Below are positions 9,822-20,226 of a DNA stretch of 64,000 nucleotides, in pieces (the stretch's first letter is position 1; every line of letters begins with the position of its first letter). This DNA comes from Plotosus lineatus. Lineage: Eukaryota > Chordata > Actinopteri > Siluriformes > Plotosidae. The notes below the pieces were generated by a model. The model had not been told where the DNA came from. It saw only the letters and a program-made list of their open reading frames with translations, and did no database searches. A program made the position numbers and the translations under genes. Where the stretch lies: the NCBI GenBank assembly GCA_024760905.1, contig CM045733.1, positions 66,511,001 to 66,575,000 of the forward strand, written 5' to 3'.

Positions 9822-10731
9822 CACTGTAAAAAATGTCAGTACATTTTACAGTCAAAAAATGCAAATGATGACAGTTAAAAAAAAAAAAAAATGCAAACTA
9901 TAAATAAGTTTTAAACTTTTTCTTGAAACATGGAATCGCCTTAAAATAGTTTATCAGGGACAATGGTATGTTGTAATAAAATTCTTGTTCTGCTTTTAAC
10001 AGAAATATACTGTACTGTAACTTTTTTCGCACAACATACCATCATTTTCACATTTAATTCTAGTAAAGCATACAGTTTGTAGCTGATGAATGTACATACT
10101 GTTGTAGCAATAACGGAAATATGCTGTCTTTCTGAGCAGCCAACACTGCAATTAAAGCATTTTATTTGAGCAAAGAATACAGCTTTTAACTTTTAAATGC
10201 ACATATGCTTGTAGGGATAACAAAAAATATACCTTCAGGGTCTGAATGGCCAATAGTGCAATGAGAGTATCACTTTCTTGTAAAGACTACTTTACGAAAG
10301 TAGGAAGGAATGCTGTAGTGGTTAAGGGGACAGGTTTCTGATCCGAATATTAGAAGTTCAATCCCCACTGTTGGGCCCTTGAGGAAGGCCCTTTACTCTC
10401 AATTGCTCAGTGTGATAAAAATGACAGTTGTAAAATCGCTCTGGAGAAGAGTGCTTGCCAAAAGGTTGTAAATGTACGACAGTCTCTAACTGTTAAATGT
10501 GCATACTGGTTGAGAATTTTACAGTAATATATTGTAGACTTTATTTTATGTAGTATTTTCATGTTAATTTTAAAACAGATATTTTACTATGATAAAAACA
10601 TTTTTTTTTACAGTAAAATGTGAACTCAAACGACATTCTTAACTATAGAGTAAGCAATACGAATACTCATGTACCATAATTGTAAACAAGTATTTTACCA
10701 TAAAAACAACAGATTTTTTTTTACAGTGTAT
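9822..10731. mobile_element. Non-autonomous DNA element with ACACTGTAAAAAA inverted ends
   Basis: The left end ATACACTGTAAAAAA is at 9819-9834 and the complementary TTTTTTACAGTGTAT at 10717-10731. The interior is rich in TTTTACAGT-type words. It contains an inserted family F repeat. I recognise the end sequence as one frequent in teleosts but cannot assign a superfamily securely. Confidence 0.6.
10300..10482 (+). mobile_element. SINE-like repeat, family F
   Basis: Contains GTAGTGGTTAAGGGGACAGG, AAGTTCAATCCCCACTG (B box like), TGGGCCCTTGAGGAAGGCCC and the 3' signature TCGCTCTGGAGAAGAGTGC-TTGCCAAA. It is inserted within the CACTGTAAAAAA element. Confidence 0.7.
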
Positions 10732-10960
10732 ATTTGCCTTGGATATGGCCTTCTTTTGGTGGTGTTCAGTTTATACCAAACACACCATGGGGGATGATGG
10801 CCATGAAGTTCAATCTTGTTCTCATCAAACCATAACATATTTATCCATAACATATATTTATTCACTTCTCTGGAATTGCTGAGTTGTCACATGAACAACT
10901 GGTAACTTCAGCTGTATGGGGGACACCTACCTCAAACTTGATGGCTATGTGTATGGGGCA

Positions 10961-11240
10961 AGGCAGCATGTAACATTATTAGGTATTAGGTATTAGTATT
11001 AGGTCACTGTAGCCTTAACCTGTGACCCACTTAAAAGAAAAGGTATTTCAGAAAGGTCATGGTTTCTGTAGGTTTAGTGCCACATATACCAAGCTAGGCA
11101 TAGTTACACATCTATGGAAAGTGGCATGTTGTGTACAAACATTTATCTGTGAACCTGACCTGATGAAAAGAAAAAGCTTGCCCAAGCCATGGGAAGTATC
11201 GCATACCAATGAAGCTTTGACCTTCAGGTTGACGTTTGAC
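10961..11240. other. No recognised feature
   Basis: Unassigned sequence. Short overlapping frames on both strands have no recognisable similarity. Confidence 0.4.
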
Positions 11241-11490
11241 CCCACCCTGTTAACACACTCATGTGGGACTAATGTGGGTTAGAAATGGGCTAGTAAGTGG
11301 GCCCCATCTGGGATGCCCAGTTGGGCGCCAGATAATTTTGTTCGGGGGTTCCATAGTGGCCCCATATGGGCATGCTCACATGGGCTGAACATGGGTTATA
11401 GTTGAAGCCCATGTGGGAAATCCAGGTTTCTCCCATCTGGGGCCCACACAATGTGGGCATCATATGAGCTGAACAGTGGACCCAACAAGG
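11241..11490. repeat. Degenerate CCCATGTGGG-word repeat
   Basis: Multiple degenerate copies of GCCCATGTGGG-like words on both strands within 250 bp. Related blocks occur at 15290-15425 and 17130-17283. Confidence 0.6.
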
Positions 11491-11547
11491 TCTTAGCTTT
11501 TATCCTTTAGGGTCACAACTTGCAACCAGTATTTTAGTAGGCTCCTG

Positions 11548-11548
<1 letters not shown>

Positions 11549-11585
<37 letters not shown>

Positions 11586-11588
11586 GCT
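11549..11588. repeat. TG / AG compound microsatellite
   Basis: TG run followed directly by an AG run. Confidence 0.95.
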
Positions 11589-11929
11589 GCCAAAACCACA
11601 ATCTCTCACAATACAGACCATAACACATTAAAATAAAAAACACAGTACAGTTAAAGCATAACAACAATAAAGATAAGAATTTTAACCTTGTGGTGGTGAA
11701 CAGTTGGGATACGTAAATGTTAGAGGGGGCGAGAGGAAGAGGATCCCCTTCCATAAAAGCCTCAGGTGAATCAGCCAAAAATGTTTTTTTCACTTGCTAC
11801 TCGCTTTGGCATGGATGACTCTCCTTCAGGATGTCCCTTTCTTTTCTTGAAGAACATTTATAACGTGGCTTGTTTCTGCCTTCTTTTCAAAACCTTATGG
11901 AAGTGAAACATGAGCTCATCGTTAAAGGT

Positions 11930-12197
11930 GTTCACAGCGGTACATAGTACAAACAACTTCCGGACTTCCCCAGAGAAGCGCTAACTTTATCAGGGTGGTA
12001 CATAGTATCAACAACTTCTGGAGTTTTAGAAAGTGTGCATTTCCCCTCCTTCTCTCTTGTTTCTTCTTGCGCACGTTTAGTGTTCGACTTTGGGATTTTG
12101 GTCGCCTTCCGGGACAAAAAAAAAATCCCGGATTTTTTGGTCGAATTCTGATTTGTTCGACCTATGAAGCATTCGAGTCCCGAGGTACCACTGTACT
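11930..12197 (-). mobile_element. Pogo/Tigger-like element fragment
   Basis: The minus strand starts CAGTGGTACCTCGGGACTCG and carries ATAGGTCGAACAAATCAG and repeated TCGAAC / TCGACC words, as in terminal regions of pogo/Tigger elements. The far end (ACAGCGGTACATAG at about 11936) is only weakly similar and no transposase is readable. Confidence 0.5.
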
Positions 12198-12263
12198 ATT
12201 ATTATTATTATTATTATTATGATTATTATTATTATTATTATTATTATCATTATTATTATTCTC
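12196..12263. repeat. TTA microsatellite
   Basis: Impure ATT repeat with GATT and CATT variants. Confidence 0.9.
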
Positions 12264-12273
12264 ATAGAATGAG

Positions 12274-12609
12274 GGGCAGTGGTAGTCTGGAGGCATAGGG
12301 CGCTGGTTTGCTGATCCTAAGGTTGGGGGTTCGAGTCCCACTCTCCACAAGGTTGTCCCTGTCCCCCCGGTGCAGCTAACTGGGTTATCAAAGGCCAACC
12401 ATGTCTCTCATTGCCTATGGTGAGAGGTTCATGTAAAAGAACCATTGCTGACTTTCGTAAAGTGTAGCTGCAAAGCCGTCAGCGTGTTTCTGTCCTTTGC
12501 TAAAGGGTCGTGTCACTAAGGGCATCCGATGTAAAAACCTCTGCCAAATCAAACGAGCGAATCATTCACTGTGGCGACACCTGATAAAGGGAAAAAGTCG
12601 AAAGGAAAT
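12274..12609 (+). mobile_element. tRNA-derived SINE, family A, full length
   Basis: Head GGGCAGTGGTAGTCTGG, B box GGTTCGAGTCC, complete body, then GGGTCGTGTCACTAAGGGCA, CTGCCAAATCAAACGAGCGA, GGCGACACCTGATAAAGGG and GTCGAAAGGAAA. It is one of the best full-length copies for defining the family. Confidence 0.88.
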
Positions 12610-12786
12610 CTCTCCCGTATTTGTTGGCTGTGTTCTTAATTTGCAGTCAACAATCTACATAAATGAGGTGACAAAGTAATGCAATTTCTTTCTTTTCATC
12701 AAGGTATTTATTTTATTAAAGTGTACCTACACTGTAAAAATAAATAAATAAAAAAAATAAAAATAACACATCACAGGTATTCTGCA

Positions 12787-13123
12787 GGGCAGTGGTGGCC
12801 TGGTGGTAAAGGTGCTGGATCACTGATTCTAAGGTTGGGGTTTCAAGCCCGAGTCTCAACGTGTTGTCACTGTCCCCCCCAGTGCAACTAACTGGGCTAT
12901 CAAAGGCCAGTCATGTCTCTCATTGTCTATGGTGTGAGGCATGTAAAAGGACCATTGCTGACTTTTGACAAGAGTAGGCTGCATAGCTGTCAGTGTGTTT
13001 CTGCCCTGTGATGGCATTATGAGCTGTCCAGGGTGTACTTTGCCCTTGCCTGGAGTTGGCTGGGATGGTCACCAGCCTCCCCGCGACCCTAATCAGCATT
13101 AAGCGGTTTAGAAAATGAATGAA
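12787..13123 (+). mobile_element. tRNA-derived SINE, family B (alternative tail)
   Basis: The first part matches family A (GGGCAGTGGTGGCCTGGTGG head through GTGTTTCTGCCC). After that point the sequence changes to GATGGCATTATGAGCTGTCC, GCCAGCCTCCCCGCGACC, and ends AAGCGGTTTAGAAAATGAATGAA. This tail is shared with family E, not with the LINE. Confidence 0.85.
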
Positions 13124-13774
13124 GGTGTTTCTGCATCTCAAATGTAAACTTCATGCATGAAAGGGTTAAACAAACTACAACAGGCAGTTCATGATGTTTT
13201 GGTAAGGCAGCTTAAGTCAACATGTCAGGGAACTCAAAATAAGGAAACAACCAGTCTACATACACAACACCTGACCCTGTGGAAGCAATACAAAATAAAA
13301 TCTGCTTCTTCCTTCAAGTCCATCAGCGTTTACACACCCAGTTTTAAAACCCAAAGTAGTTGGGGTGTAGTGACAATATGATTCCTATTCTGCACAGGTA
13401 CCCTCTAAAATGACCCTCTAAATTTAGCAGTCTTAAGTCCCTGTCACACTTTCCTGGATCGGGAATGGTTTTGAAAGACCTATAACTTGATTAAAATTAT
13501 AACTTCAGCTCAGTTACCACCTGACCCAAGCATCAGGCTCCTTGATTCATGGAAACCCATACCAAGCCTTACTGACCTGTCAAAATACCTATCAACCTAT
13601 ATTAACCCATATTAAGCAGTAGTGGATACGAACTAATATTTGGTGCAATCTGTTCCTATAAATATGTATATGTGCTACGGGTTTCTTTTCCGTGGTCTGC
13701 ATTGAAAAATTTTGAGAGCCTACTCTCTTGTCTCAACGTGCATGCTCCTGCTCGCCAATTACACATTTCCAGAC

Positions 13775-13778
<4 letters not shown>
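13124..13778. other. No recognised feature
   Basis: Unique-looking sequence without recognisable coding or repeat content. Confidence 0.45.

Positions 13779-13834
<56 letters not shown>
13779..13834. repeat. CA microsatellite
   Basis: Uninterrupted CA run of about 28 units. Confidence 0.98.
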
Positions 13835-13837
<3 letters not shown>

Positions 13838-14171
13838 ATATTCTTTCACAGAGTAGCCATTTCAAACAATCGCAACTGCAATGGTCTAAATTGATCTATT
13901 CATATAATTGAACATATATCTCCACTAATATAGCTGCTGGTGTTACTACTAATTGTCTTTTCAGGCAGATAATTTTAATATGTATTGCTTTGTGCCCAAA
14001 TTTGCAAGTTGGTTAGTTAGCGGACAGTCAGTTGACAATGAGATTATCTTTTGCTAATGCCCTTGACCAGCAGCTAACATCCATCATAAGCAATTCATCA
14101 CTAGAGGCGCAATGAGGGTCACTTTTCATGTACTCTGGCAAATGCCCTTGTCCATTTTTATATGTACACTC

Positions 14172-14513
14172 ACTATCCAAGTTACAACGTACGCGAGTTA
14201 CGACCACCCGTACTTAAGACCACGTCTAGCAGATGCCTGTTATGAGTTTACTGTATATTTCTGGCAGCGCAGCGCATAAGATAGTGGTGGCAGCACAGCA
14301 TCGGAGCATCTCACACTCACAGCATTCTACCACTACACACAGTGTACTAGATACCATCGCAGTAACATCTCTTTTACAGTACAATTTTACATTCATTTAC
14401 TGTACACTGTTACCATGGCTCCCAAGAGGAAGTCCGATTCATCAGATGGCAATTCTACCAAAAAAAGGGATACACTGTCGTTGGAGATGAAGATGAATCC
14501 AGCGATCCAGCGG

Positions 14514-14516
<3 letters not shown>
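14172..14516 (+). mobile_element. 5' end of a pogo/Tigger-like DNA transposon
   Basis: The AAGTTACAACGTACGCGAGT / ACGACCACCCGTACTTAAGA stretch resembles a Tigger terminal region. A 200 bp leader and the first codons of a transposase follow. The element is cut off by a TA array at 14517 and no 3' end was found. Confidence 0.6.
14415..14516 (+). pseudogene. Truncated Tigger/jerky-type transposase N-terminus
   Basis: The start codon lies in GTTACCATGG. The first residues, [18 protein letters not shown], then DTLSLEMKM, resemble the basic N-terminus preceding the CENP-B-type helix-turn-helix of pogo/Tigger/jerky transposases. After about 26 residues the reading enters a microsatellite, giving only Tyr-Ile repeats. 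Helix-turn-helix, CENP-B DNA-binding and DDE domains are all absent, so it cannot be functional. The alternative, a genuine host jerky-like exon, is unlikely because nothing follows. Confidence 0.55.
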
Positions 14517-14611
<95 letters not shown>

Positions 14612-14630
14612 GTGTGTGTGTGTGTGTGTT
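14517..14630. repeat. Compound TA, poly(T), TG microsatellite
   Basis: About 40 TA units, a T run and a TG run. Confidence 0.97.
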
Positions 14631-15172
14631 TACAAATACATATGTATACACATACATATGTGTCACATGTTCAAAATGGGATCAGCTAACGTTAGTTGTA
14701 CCTAACCAGCTTAGCTAAAACTAGTCTAACTAGCTGGCTGCTACGAGAGTGTATGAAGGTAGACCATTCGAAAAATAAGCAGAGTTCATATAATTTCTTA
14801 CAATAATATCAGAGCAGTTCTTACCTGGAAATCAGGAAACAACAGACTGCCACTTAGCTCAACTTGACCGAGCGGAGATTGACATTTGAGGACTAACACT
14901 TTTCATGGGATCAATGGGGTGGGGCTTGCTTCCTTAATGTACACAAGTGCAAGGGAAATTTCATTTAGCCACATTAAATTTATAACCACCTTGGTTCCTC
15001 GTACCTGGCCTGCTGCCAGAATGTTCAGCCAATGAAACAGGTCTTTGAGGCACCAGCCAATCACAGCCATGTTTTCAGTGCCACATATCAGACCCTAATA
15101 TAAGAGGGTTGAGGAAGGAGACTACATGCGCCATCTGCACCGAGCACTGTGCAGCAAATAGTTTCCATTCTA
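14631..15172. other. No recognised feature
   Basis: Unassigned sequence between the microsatellite and a hairpin. Confidence 0.4.
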
Positions 15173-15250
15173 GTCAATAGTTGCATTTCCACAACACATG
15201 CTGTGCCTGGGACGCTTCATGGCATGCACTGTGGAAATGCAACTATTGAC
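15173..15250. repeat. Inverted repeat, 21 bp perfect arms
   Basis: Arm GTCAATAGTTGCATTTCCAC plus A (15173-15193) is the exact complement of 15230-15250, around a 36 bp loop that contains a further partly complementary ATGCTGTG / GGCATGCA region. It may be a small MITE core or a remnant of a fold-back element. Confidence 0.8.
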
Positions 15251-15289
15251 TGAATGGCATTTGCTCCATGTGCACGGTGCAAATGGAGC

Positions 15290-15425
15290 ATGTGGAAATT
15301 GGGGGTCAAGCTTGGCGAGGCTGCGAAGCCCATTGTGCTCATGTTGGTTCCAACTGCAAAGCCCACTCTGAGCCCATGAAGTCCCCTAGCCCAAGTGCGG
15401 CCCATGTGAGTTCCAACTGAATATG
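15290..15425. repeat. Degenerate CCCATGTGGG-word repeat, left part
   Basis: GCCCATTGTGCTCATG, GAGCCCATGAAG and GCGGCCCATGTGAGTTCCAA. A matching block lies on the other side of the Tc1-like transposon at 17130-17283, so the transposon landed near or inside this repeat. Confidence 0.5.
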
Positions 15426-15450
15426 TTGTCTGATACAAAATGGAATTGTA

Positions 15451-17000
15451 CAGGTCCTTCTCAAAAAATTTGCATATATGACAAAGTTCATTATTTTCTT
15501 TGATGTACTGATAAAAATTAAACTTTCATATATTTTAGATTCATCGCACACCAACTGAAATATTTCAGCTCTTTTATTGTTTTAATACTGATGATTTTGG
15601 CATACAGCTCATGAAAACCCGAAATTCCGATCTCAAAAAATTAGCATATCATGTTCAGGTAGTCTAAACGAGCTATTAACCTAATCATCTGAATCAACCA
15701 ATTAACTCTAAACACCTGCAAAAGATTCCTGAGGCTTTTAAAAACTCCCAGCCTGGTTCATTACTCAAAACCGCAATCATGGGTAAGACTGCCGACCTGA
15801 CTGCTGTCCAGAAGGCCATCATTGACACCCTCAAGCAAGAGGGTAAGACACAGAAAGAAATCTCTGAGCGAATAGGCTGTTCCCAGAGTGCCGTATCAAG
15901 CCACCTCAGTGGGACGTCTGTGGGAAGGAAAAAGTGTGGCAGAAAACGCACAACCAGAAGTGGTGACCGGACCCTGAGGAAGATTGTGGAGAAGGGCCGA
16001 TTCCAGACCGTGGGGGACCTGTGGAAGCAGTGGACTGGGCTACAGGTGCTGCATTCCCCAGGTCAAGCCACTTTTGAACCCGAAACAGCGGCAGAAGCGG
16101 CTGACCTGGGCCACAGAGAAGCAGCACTGGACTGTTGCTCAGTGGTCCAAAGTACTTTTTTCGGATGAAAGCTAATTTTGCATGTCATTCGGAAATCAAG
16201 GTGCCAGAGTCTGGAGGAAGACTGGGGAGAAGGAAATGCCAAAATTCCTGAAGTCCAGTGTCAAGTACCCACAGTCAGTGATGGTCTGGGGTGCCGTGTC
16301 AGCTGCTGGTGTTGGTCCACTGTGTTTTATCAAGGGCAGGGTCAATGCAGCTAGCGGTCAGGAGATTTTTGAGCACTTCATGCTTCCATCTGCTGAAAAG
16401 CTTTATGGAGATGAAGATTTCATTTTTCAGCAAGACCTGGCACCTGCTCACAGTGCCAAAACCACTGCTAAATGGTTTCCTGACCATGGTATTACTGGGC
16501 TCTATTGGTCTGCCAACTCTCCTGACCTGAAGCCCATACAGAATCTGTGGGATATTGTGAAGAGAAAGTTGAGAGACACCAGACCCAACACTGTGGATGA
16601 GCTTAAGGCCGCGATCGAAGCATCCTGGGCCTCTGTAACACCTCAGCAGTGCCACAGGCTGATTGGCTCCATGCCACGCCGCATTGAAGCAGTCATTTCT
16701 GCAAAAGGATTCCCGACCAAGTACTGAGTGCATAACTGAACATAATTATTTGAAGGTTGACTTTTTTGTATTAAAAACACTTTTTTATTGGTCGGATGAA
16801 ATATGCTAATTTTTTGAGATAGGGATTTTTGGTTTTTCTTTACGTTTTTGCCCAAATTATCAATATTAAAACAATAAAAGGCTTGAACTACTTCAGTTGT
16901 GTGTAATGAATCTAAAATATATGAAAGTCTAATGTTTATCAGTACATTACAGAAAATAATGAACTTTATCACAATATGCTAATTTTTTTAGAAGGACCTG
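15451..17000 (+). mobile_element. Tc1-like DNA transposon, both ends present (1550 bp)
   Basis: Flanked by TA duplications at 15449-15450 and 17001-17002. Terminal inverted repeats of roughly 200 bp begin CAGGTCCTTCTCAAAAAAT on the left and CAGGTCCTTCTAAAAAAAT (as complement) on the right. Each inverted repeat also has an inner copy of CTCAAAAAATTAGCATAT (about 15631-15650, and as complement 16801-16820), the IR/DR layout known from Sleeping Beauty-type elements. Terminal repeats are well preserved, indicating a fairly recent insertion. The transposase inside is broken. Confidence 0.95.
15779..16727 (+). pseudogene. Tc1-family transposase, inactivated
   Basis: Starts MGKTADLTAVQKAIIDTLKQ, with a paired-type helix-turn-helix over residues 20-45 (TQKEISERIGCSQSAVSSHL) and a basic GRKKCGRKR stretch. 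Three lesions are visible. First, a deletion near 16032-16040 shifts frame between WKQWT and GYRCCIPQ. Second, a TAA stop at 16173-16175 replaces the expected lysine codon after FSDES. Third, in the DD34E catalytic triad the third acidic residue is glutamine (CAG at 16539-16541, KPIQNLW instead of NPIENLW). The first two aspartates (FSDES, FQQDLAPAH) remain. A typical Tc1 transposase is about 340 residues. The copy cannot encode an active enzyme but its ends could still be mobilised in trans. Confidence 0.95.
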
Positions 17001-17129
17001 TAATTAGTGATTGGCCTAGTTTAACAGTTAGTGTCATCTTTTCAATATATCAATTGTATCCATGGCATGTCAACATTAATCAGAGTTACTGGCAAGAGTC
17101 TATCTGTGTTTCAAAATGTAGCCCAGCCT

Positions 17130-17283
17130 TAGTCCATGTATTTCCAATGTTTAGCTTTGCCCATCTGCTGCCCACGTGGGTTGCCCATGTGGGTCGTAAC
17201 ATTAAAGCCCACCCTGAGCCCATGCCCAGCTGAAGCCCAATTAGCCCAATTGAGACCCATGTGGGCCTCAAATTGATGTGTTC
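17130..17283. repeat. Degenerate CCCATGTGGG-word repeat, right part
   Basis: GCCCACGTGGGTTGCCCATG, GAGCCCATGCCCAGCTG and GACCCATGTGGGCCTC, the same vocabulary as at 11241-11490 and 15290-15425. Confidence 0.55.
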
Positions 17284-17370
17284 ACTGGTCATTTAAAAGA
17301 AAAAAAAAAAACTTCTGTAGGCTACATTTCCTATATACTTACCCTCATTCACAAACCTATGTATACTTAT

Positions 17371-18840
17371 ACAACCTGAATTCCAGAAAAGTCGGGACAT
17401 TTTTAAAATTTGAATTAAATAAAAACTAAAACACTTTCAAATCACATGAACCATTATCTCATTCACAATAGAACATCGATAACAGATATTTGAACTGAGA
17501 AATTGTACAATTTTATGCACAAAAATAGTTAATTTTAAATTTGATGCTTACGACAGGTCTCAATATAGTTGAGACAGGAGCATGTTTATCATGGTGTTGC
17601 AGATCCTGTTATTATCAAAACAGTTTGTAAACATCTTGGCATCGAGATTATGAATTTCTGGAGTTTGAGTGATGGAATTTGGTCCCATGCTTGCTTAATA
17701 GAGGTCTCTAGCTGCTGAACACTTTGTGGTTGTCTTTGATATATTTTTACTTTAATGATGCGCTAAATGCTCTCCATGGGTGAACAATCTGGACTTCAGG
17801 GAGGCCAGTTCAGCACCCAGATTAATTTCTGACGAAGCCATGTTGTAATATCTTCAGTATGTGGTTTTGAATTTCCCTGCTGAAATATACTAGGCCTTCC
17901 CTGAAAGCCACCTGAAGGCTAAAGGGGAGCACATGTTGATTTAGAACCTTAATATATCTTTCAGCATTCATACTTCCTTTCAAAATATGCCAGCTGTCCA
18001 TACCCTGTGCACTTATACAACCTCATACAATCAGAGATGCTGGCTTTTGAACTAAACACTGATAACATTCTGGAAGGTCCCCCTCTTCTTTTACCCAGAC
18101 GATACGGCGTACGTGATTACCAACAAGAATGTCACATTTGGACATGTTTGATCATAGAACACTTTCCCACTTTGAAACAGTCCATTTCAAATGAGTTTCT
18201 GCCCACGGGACATGAAGGCACTTCTGGACCATGTTCAAATGTGGCTCGCTTTTTTGCATGATAGAGCTTTAGTTGGCATTTGCAGATAGCATTGCAAATT
18301 GTATTTACCAACAGAAGTTTCTGGAAGTATTCCTGAGACAATTTGGTGATGTCATTGGCACAATCATACCAAGTGATGTAGTTTCGCCAGAGAGCCTGAA
18401 GACAAGGGCATCCAATTAAGATCTTCAGTCTTGACCCTTACACACACAGATATCTCCAGTTTCTCTGAATCTTCTGATGATGTTTTGCACTGCAGATGAT
18501 GAGATTTGTAAAGCCTTTGCAATTTGATGATGAGGAAGGTTGTTTGTAAAGTATTTCACAATCTTTTTATACACTCCTTAACAGATTGAAGAGTCTCTGC
18601 CCATGTTTACTTCTGACAGACTGCTTCTCAGACACATCCCTTTTATGGATAATCATGTTACAGACCTGATATCAGTTACCTTAAGTTAGTTTATAGATGT
18701 CCTCCCAGCTGAATCTTTTTTTTTTTAACTTTTTTTTTGCTTTTCAGCCATTTCTTCCGACTTGCCAATTTTTGGAGATCTGTGGAATGCACCAAATTTG
18801 TAATTTTAAATGTGATTATGAACATAGCCACATGCCCAAC
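17371..18840 (-). pseudogene. Old IS630/Tc1-like transposon remnant, transposase on minus strand
   Basis: The left end CAACCTGAATTCCAGAAAAG-TCGGGACATTT is that of a fish Tc1/mariner-superfamily element. The interior translates in pieces on the minus strand. For example, minus 18132-18341 gives LLVNTICNAICKCQLKLYHA, a linker region of such transposases, and the part near 18130-18180 corresponds to the first catalytic aspartate region. Frameshifts and stops are frequent and no matching right inverted repeat is visible before 18900, so the 3' side is truncated. Confidence 0.6.
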
Positions 18841-18898
18841 CATAAGTGCACACTTATGCAATCACATTTATTTTCTATATCTCCTTTTTCAAACTGAA

Positions 18899-18901
18899 AA
18901 A

Positions 18902-18940
<39 letters not shown>
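18899..18940. repeat. Poly(A)/poly(T) tract
   Basis: Short A run joined to about 38 T. Confidence 0.97.
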
Positions 18941-18942
<2 letters not shown>

Positions 18943-18999
18943 TTGAATTGTACAGAATTTAGGTCACGTTAATTAGAACCATATTTCAACCATAGTCTA

Positions 19000-19272
19000 A
19001 TGGTGAGAGAAGCAGATTTAGGAACCGAAGGGTTCCTGATTCAGTTCCTGAACCAGCAGGGGAAATGTGTGGCAATGGGGAGTGAGCTGCACCTTCACAT
19101 GGCTGAAGTACCCTTGAACAAGGCACCTAAACCCCAACTGCTCTCCGGGCGCCCACAATGTACGTGGCAGCCCATTGCTCCATTGAGTGTGCGTGGTCAC
19201 TGTTTGCATGTGTGTGTGCTTGTTTTGGATGGGTTAAATACAGGGGCAATAATTTTCCGTACGCAATCAATA
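19000..19272 (+). mobile_element. SINE-like repeat, family G
   Basis: Contains CTAATGGTGAGAGAAGCAG, GGGTTCCTGATTCAGTTCC, GTACCCTTGAACAAGGCACC, AACTGCTCTCCGGGCGCC and TTTGGATGGGTTAAATACAG. I recognise it as a common teleost repeat. Only one copy is in this window. Confidence 0.65.
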
Positions 19273-19295
19273 CAGTAGAAAAATCTCTGTTTTAC

Positions 19296-19436
19296 TGGAC
19301 AGCTTGCCAGACCATTGTAGGGCAAAAACATACCTACTACATGATGAAAGTCAGCAATGGTTCTTTGAGAGACATGGCCAGCATTTGATACCCAGTTCGC
19401 TAGTGGGGCGTAAACGCCCAACTTGGGCCACCAGTC
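19296..19436 (-). mobile_element. SINE fragment, family B body
   Basis: Minus-strand pieces of the family A/B body (complement of GAAAGTCAGCAATGGTTCTT, GAGAGACATGGCC, ATACCCAGTT) and the start of the family B tail (GGACAGCTTGCCAGACCATT). Head and outer tail are missing. Confidence 0.65.
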
Positions 19437-19789
19437 AAATTTTGTAAAGACAAACAAATAAATAAATAAAAAGTTATTTCTTTAGCCTCTTTTTCAGGCA
19501 CCTGCACATATCCCACTGCTAACTGCATTTTTAAAATCTGCTAACTCGTGCTATAAATTGTAGCAGAAGTGATGAAACTGTCAGATAATTTGTATGCCTA
19601 TAAAAATCTTAATTTTTTTTCTTAAAATCTGACCAACTTGCAGGTTTGCGAGTGGAGTCCTCATATGCTATTAGTTTAATTTTGCATGGCGATTTAAATA
19701 TCTTCAAGCCTGCTTCCAGTCGAGCTTGCAAGAAGGAAACGCAAGTTTATTTTCTGAAGTACCTCATTAATTCAGATAAACAGCCATTT

Positions 19790-19791
<2 letters not shown>

Positions 19792-19849
<58 letters not shown>
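19792..19849. repeat. AAT microsatellite
   Basis: About 19 uninterrupted AAT units. Confidence 0.97.
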
Positions 19850-19850
<1 letters not shown>

Positions 19851-20193
19851 GATGCATTTTTTTAAATAATCTTACTCATTTTTGTTATATTTATTGTAGA
19901 AACCTGTATTCCTGGAAGTAGTAAACTACTAAGATTTGTCTTATTGAGAATTTGTTTTTCCATTACTTTTTTTTTTCTTTTTTCTTTTACCACAATCTTC
20001 CATGTAACCCTGCATGGGTATAGAATAGTACTTTAACTAGTGACCTTCTCGGCTGTCTGTTGTATTGTGCAACAATTTATTCAGCTTCTTGACTTCACAG
20101 CATCAGCAACAGTTAGATGCCATGCTACCGGCCAATGAATGCAGCAGTTCAACACTAGATTGTTTTTAAATCTATTTATTTATCTTTTCTTTT

Positions 20194-20220
<27 letters not shown>

Positions 20221-20226
<6 letters not shown>

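Larger units (their letters stand above)
9062..10960 (-). pseudogene. Tc1-like transposase remnant, split by two later insertions
   Basis: Minus strand, 9062-9277, translates to a Tc1-family C-terminal motif (GWLNQNPDVTPTEHLWGDLE, in place of the usual SPDLNPIEHLW), so the third acidic residue (E in PTEHLW) is still readable. Sequence complementary to the catalytic-core part continues at 9290-9420, 9768-9821 and 10732-10960, where the region complementary to GGTTTGATGAGAACAAGATT corresponds to the first-aspartate area. It is broken by a SINE at 9429-9757 and by a CACTGTAAAAAA element at 9822-10731. Frameshifts are many; it is old and inactive. Confidence 0.65.

Noticed and set aside
15779..16727. 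Functional Tc1 transposase
   Set aside because: Frameshift, in-frame stop and loss of the third catalytic acid (Gln codon at 16539).
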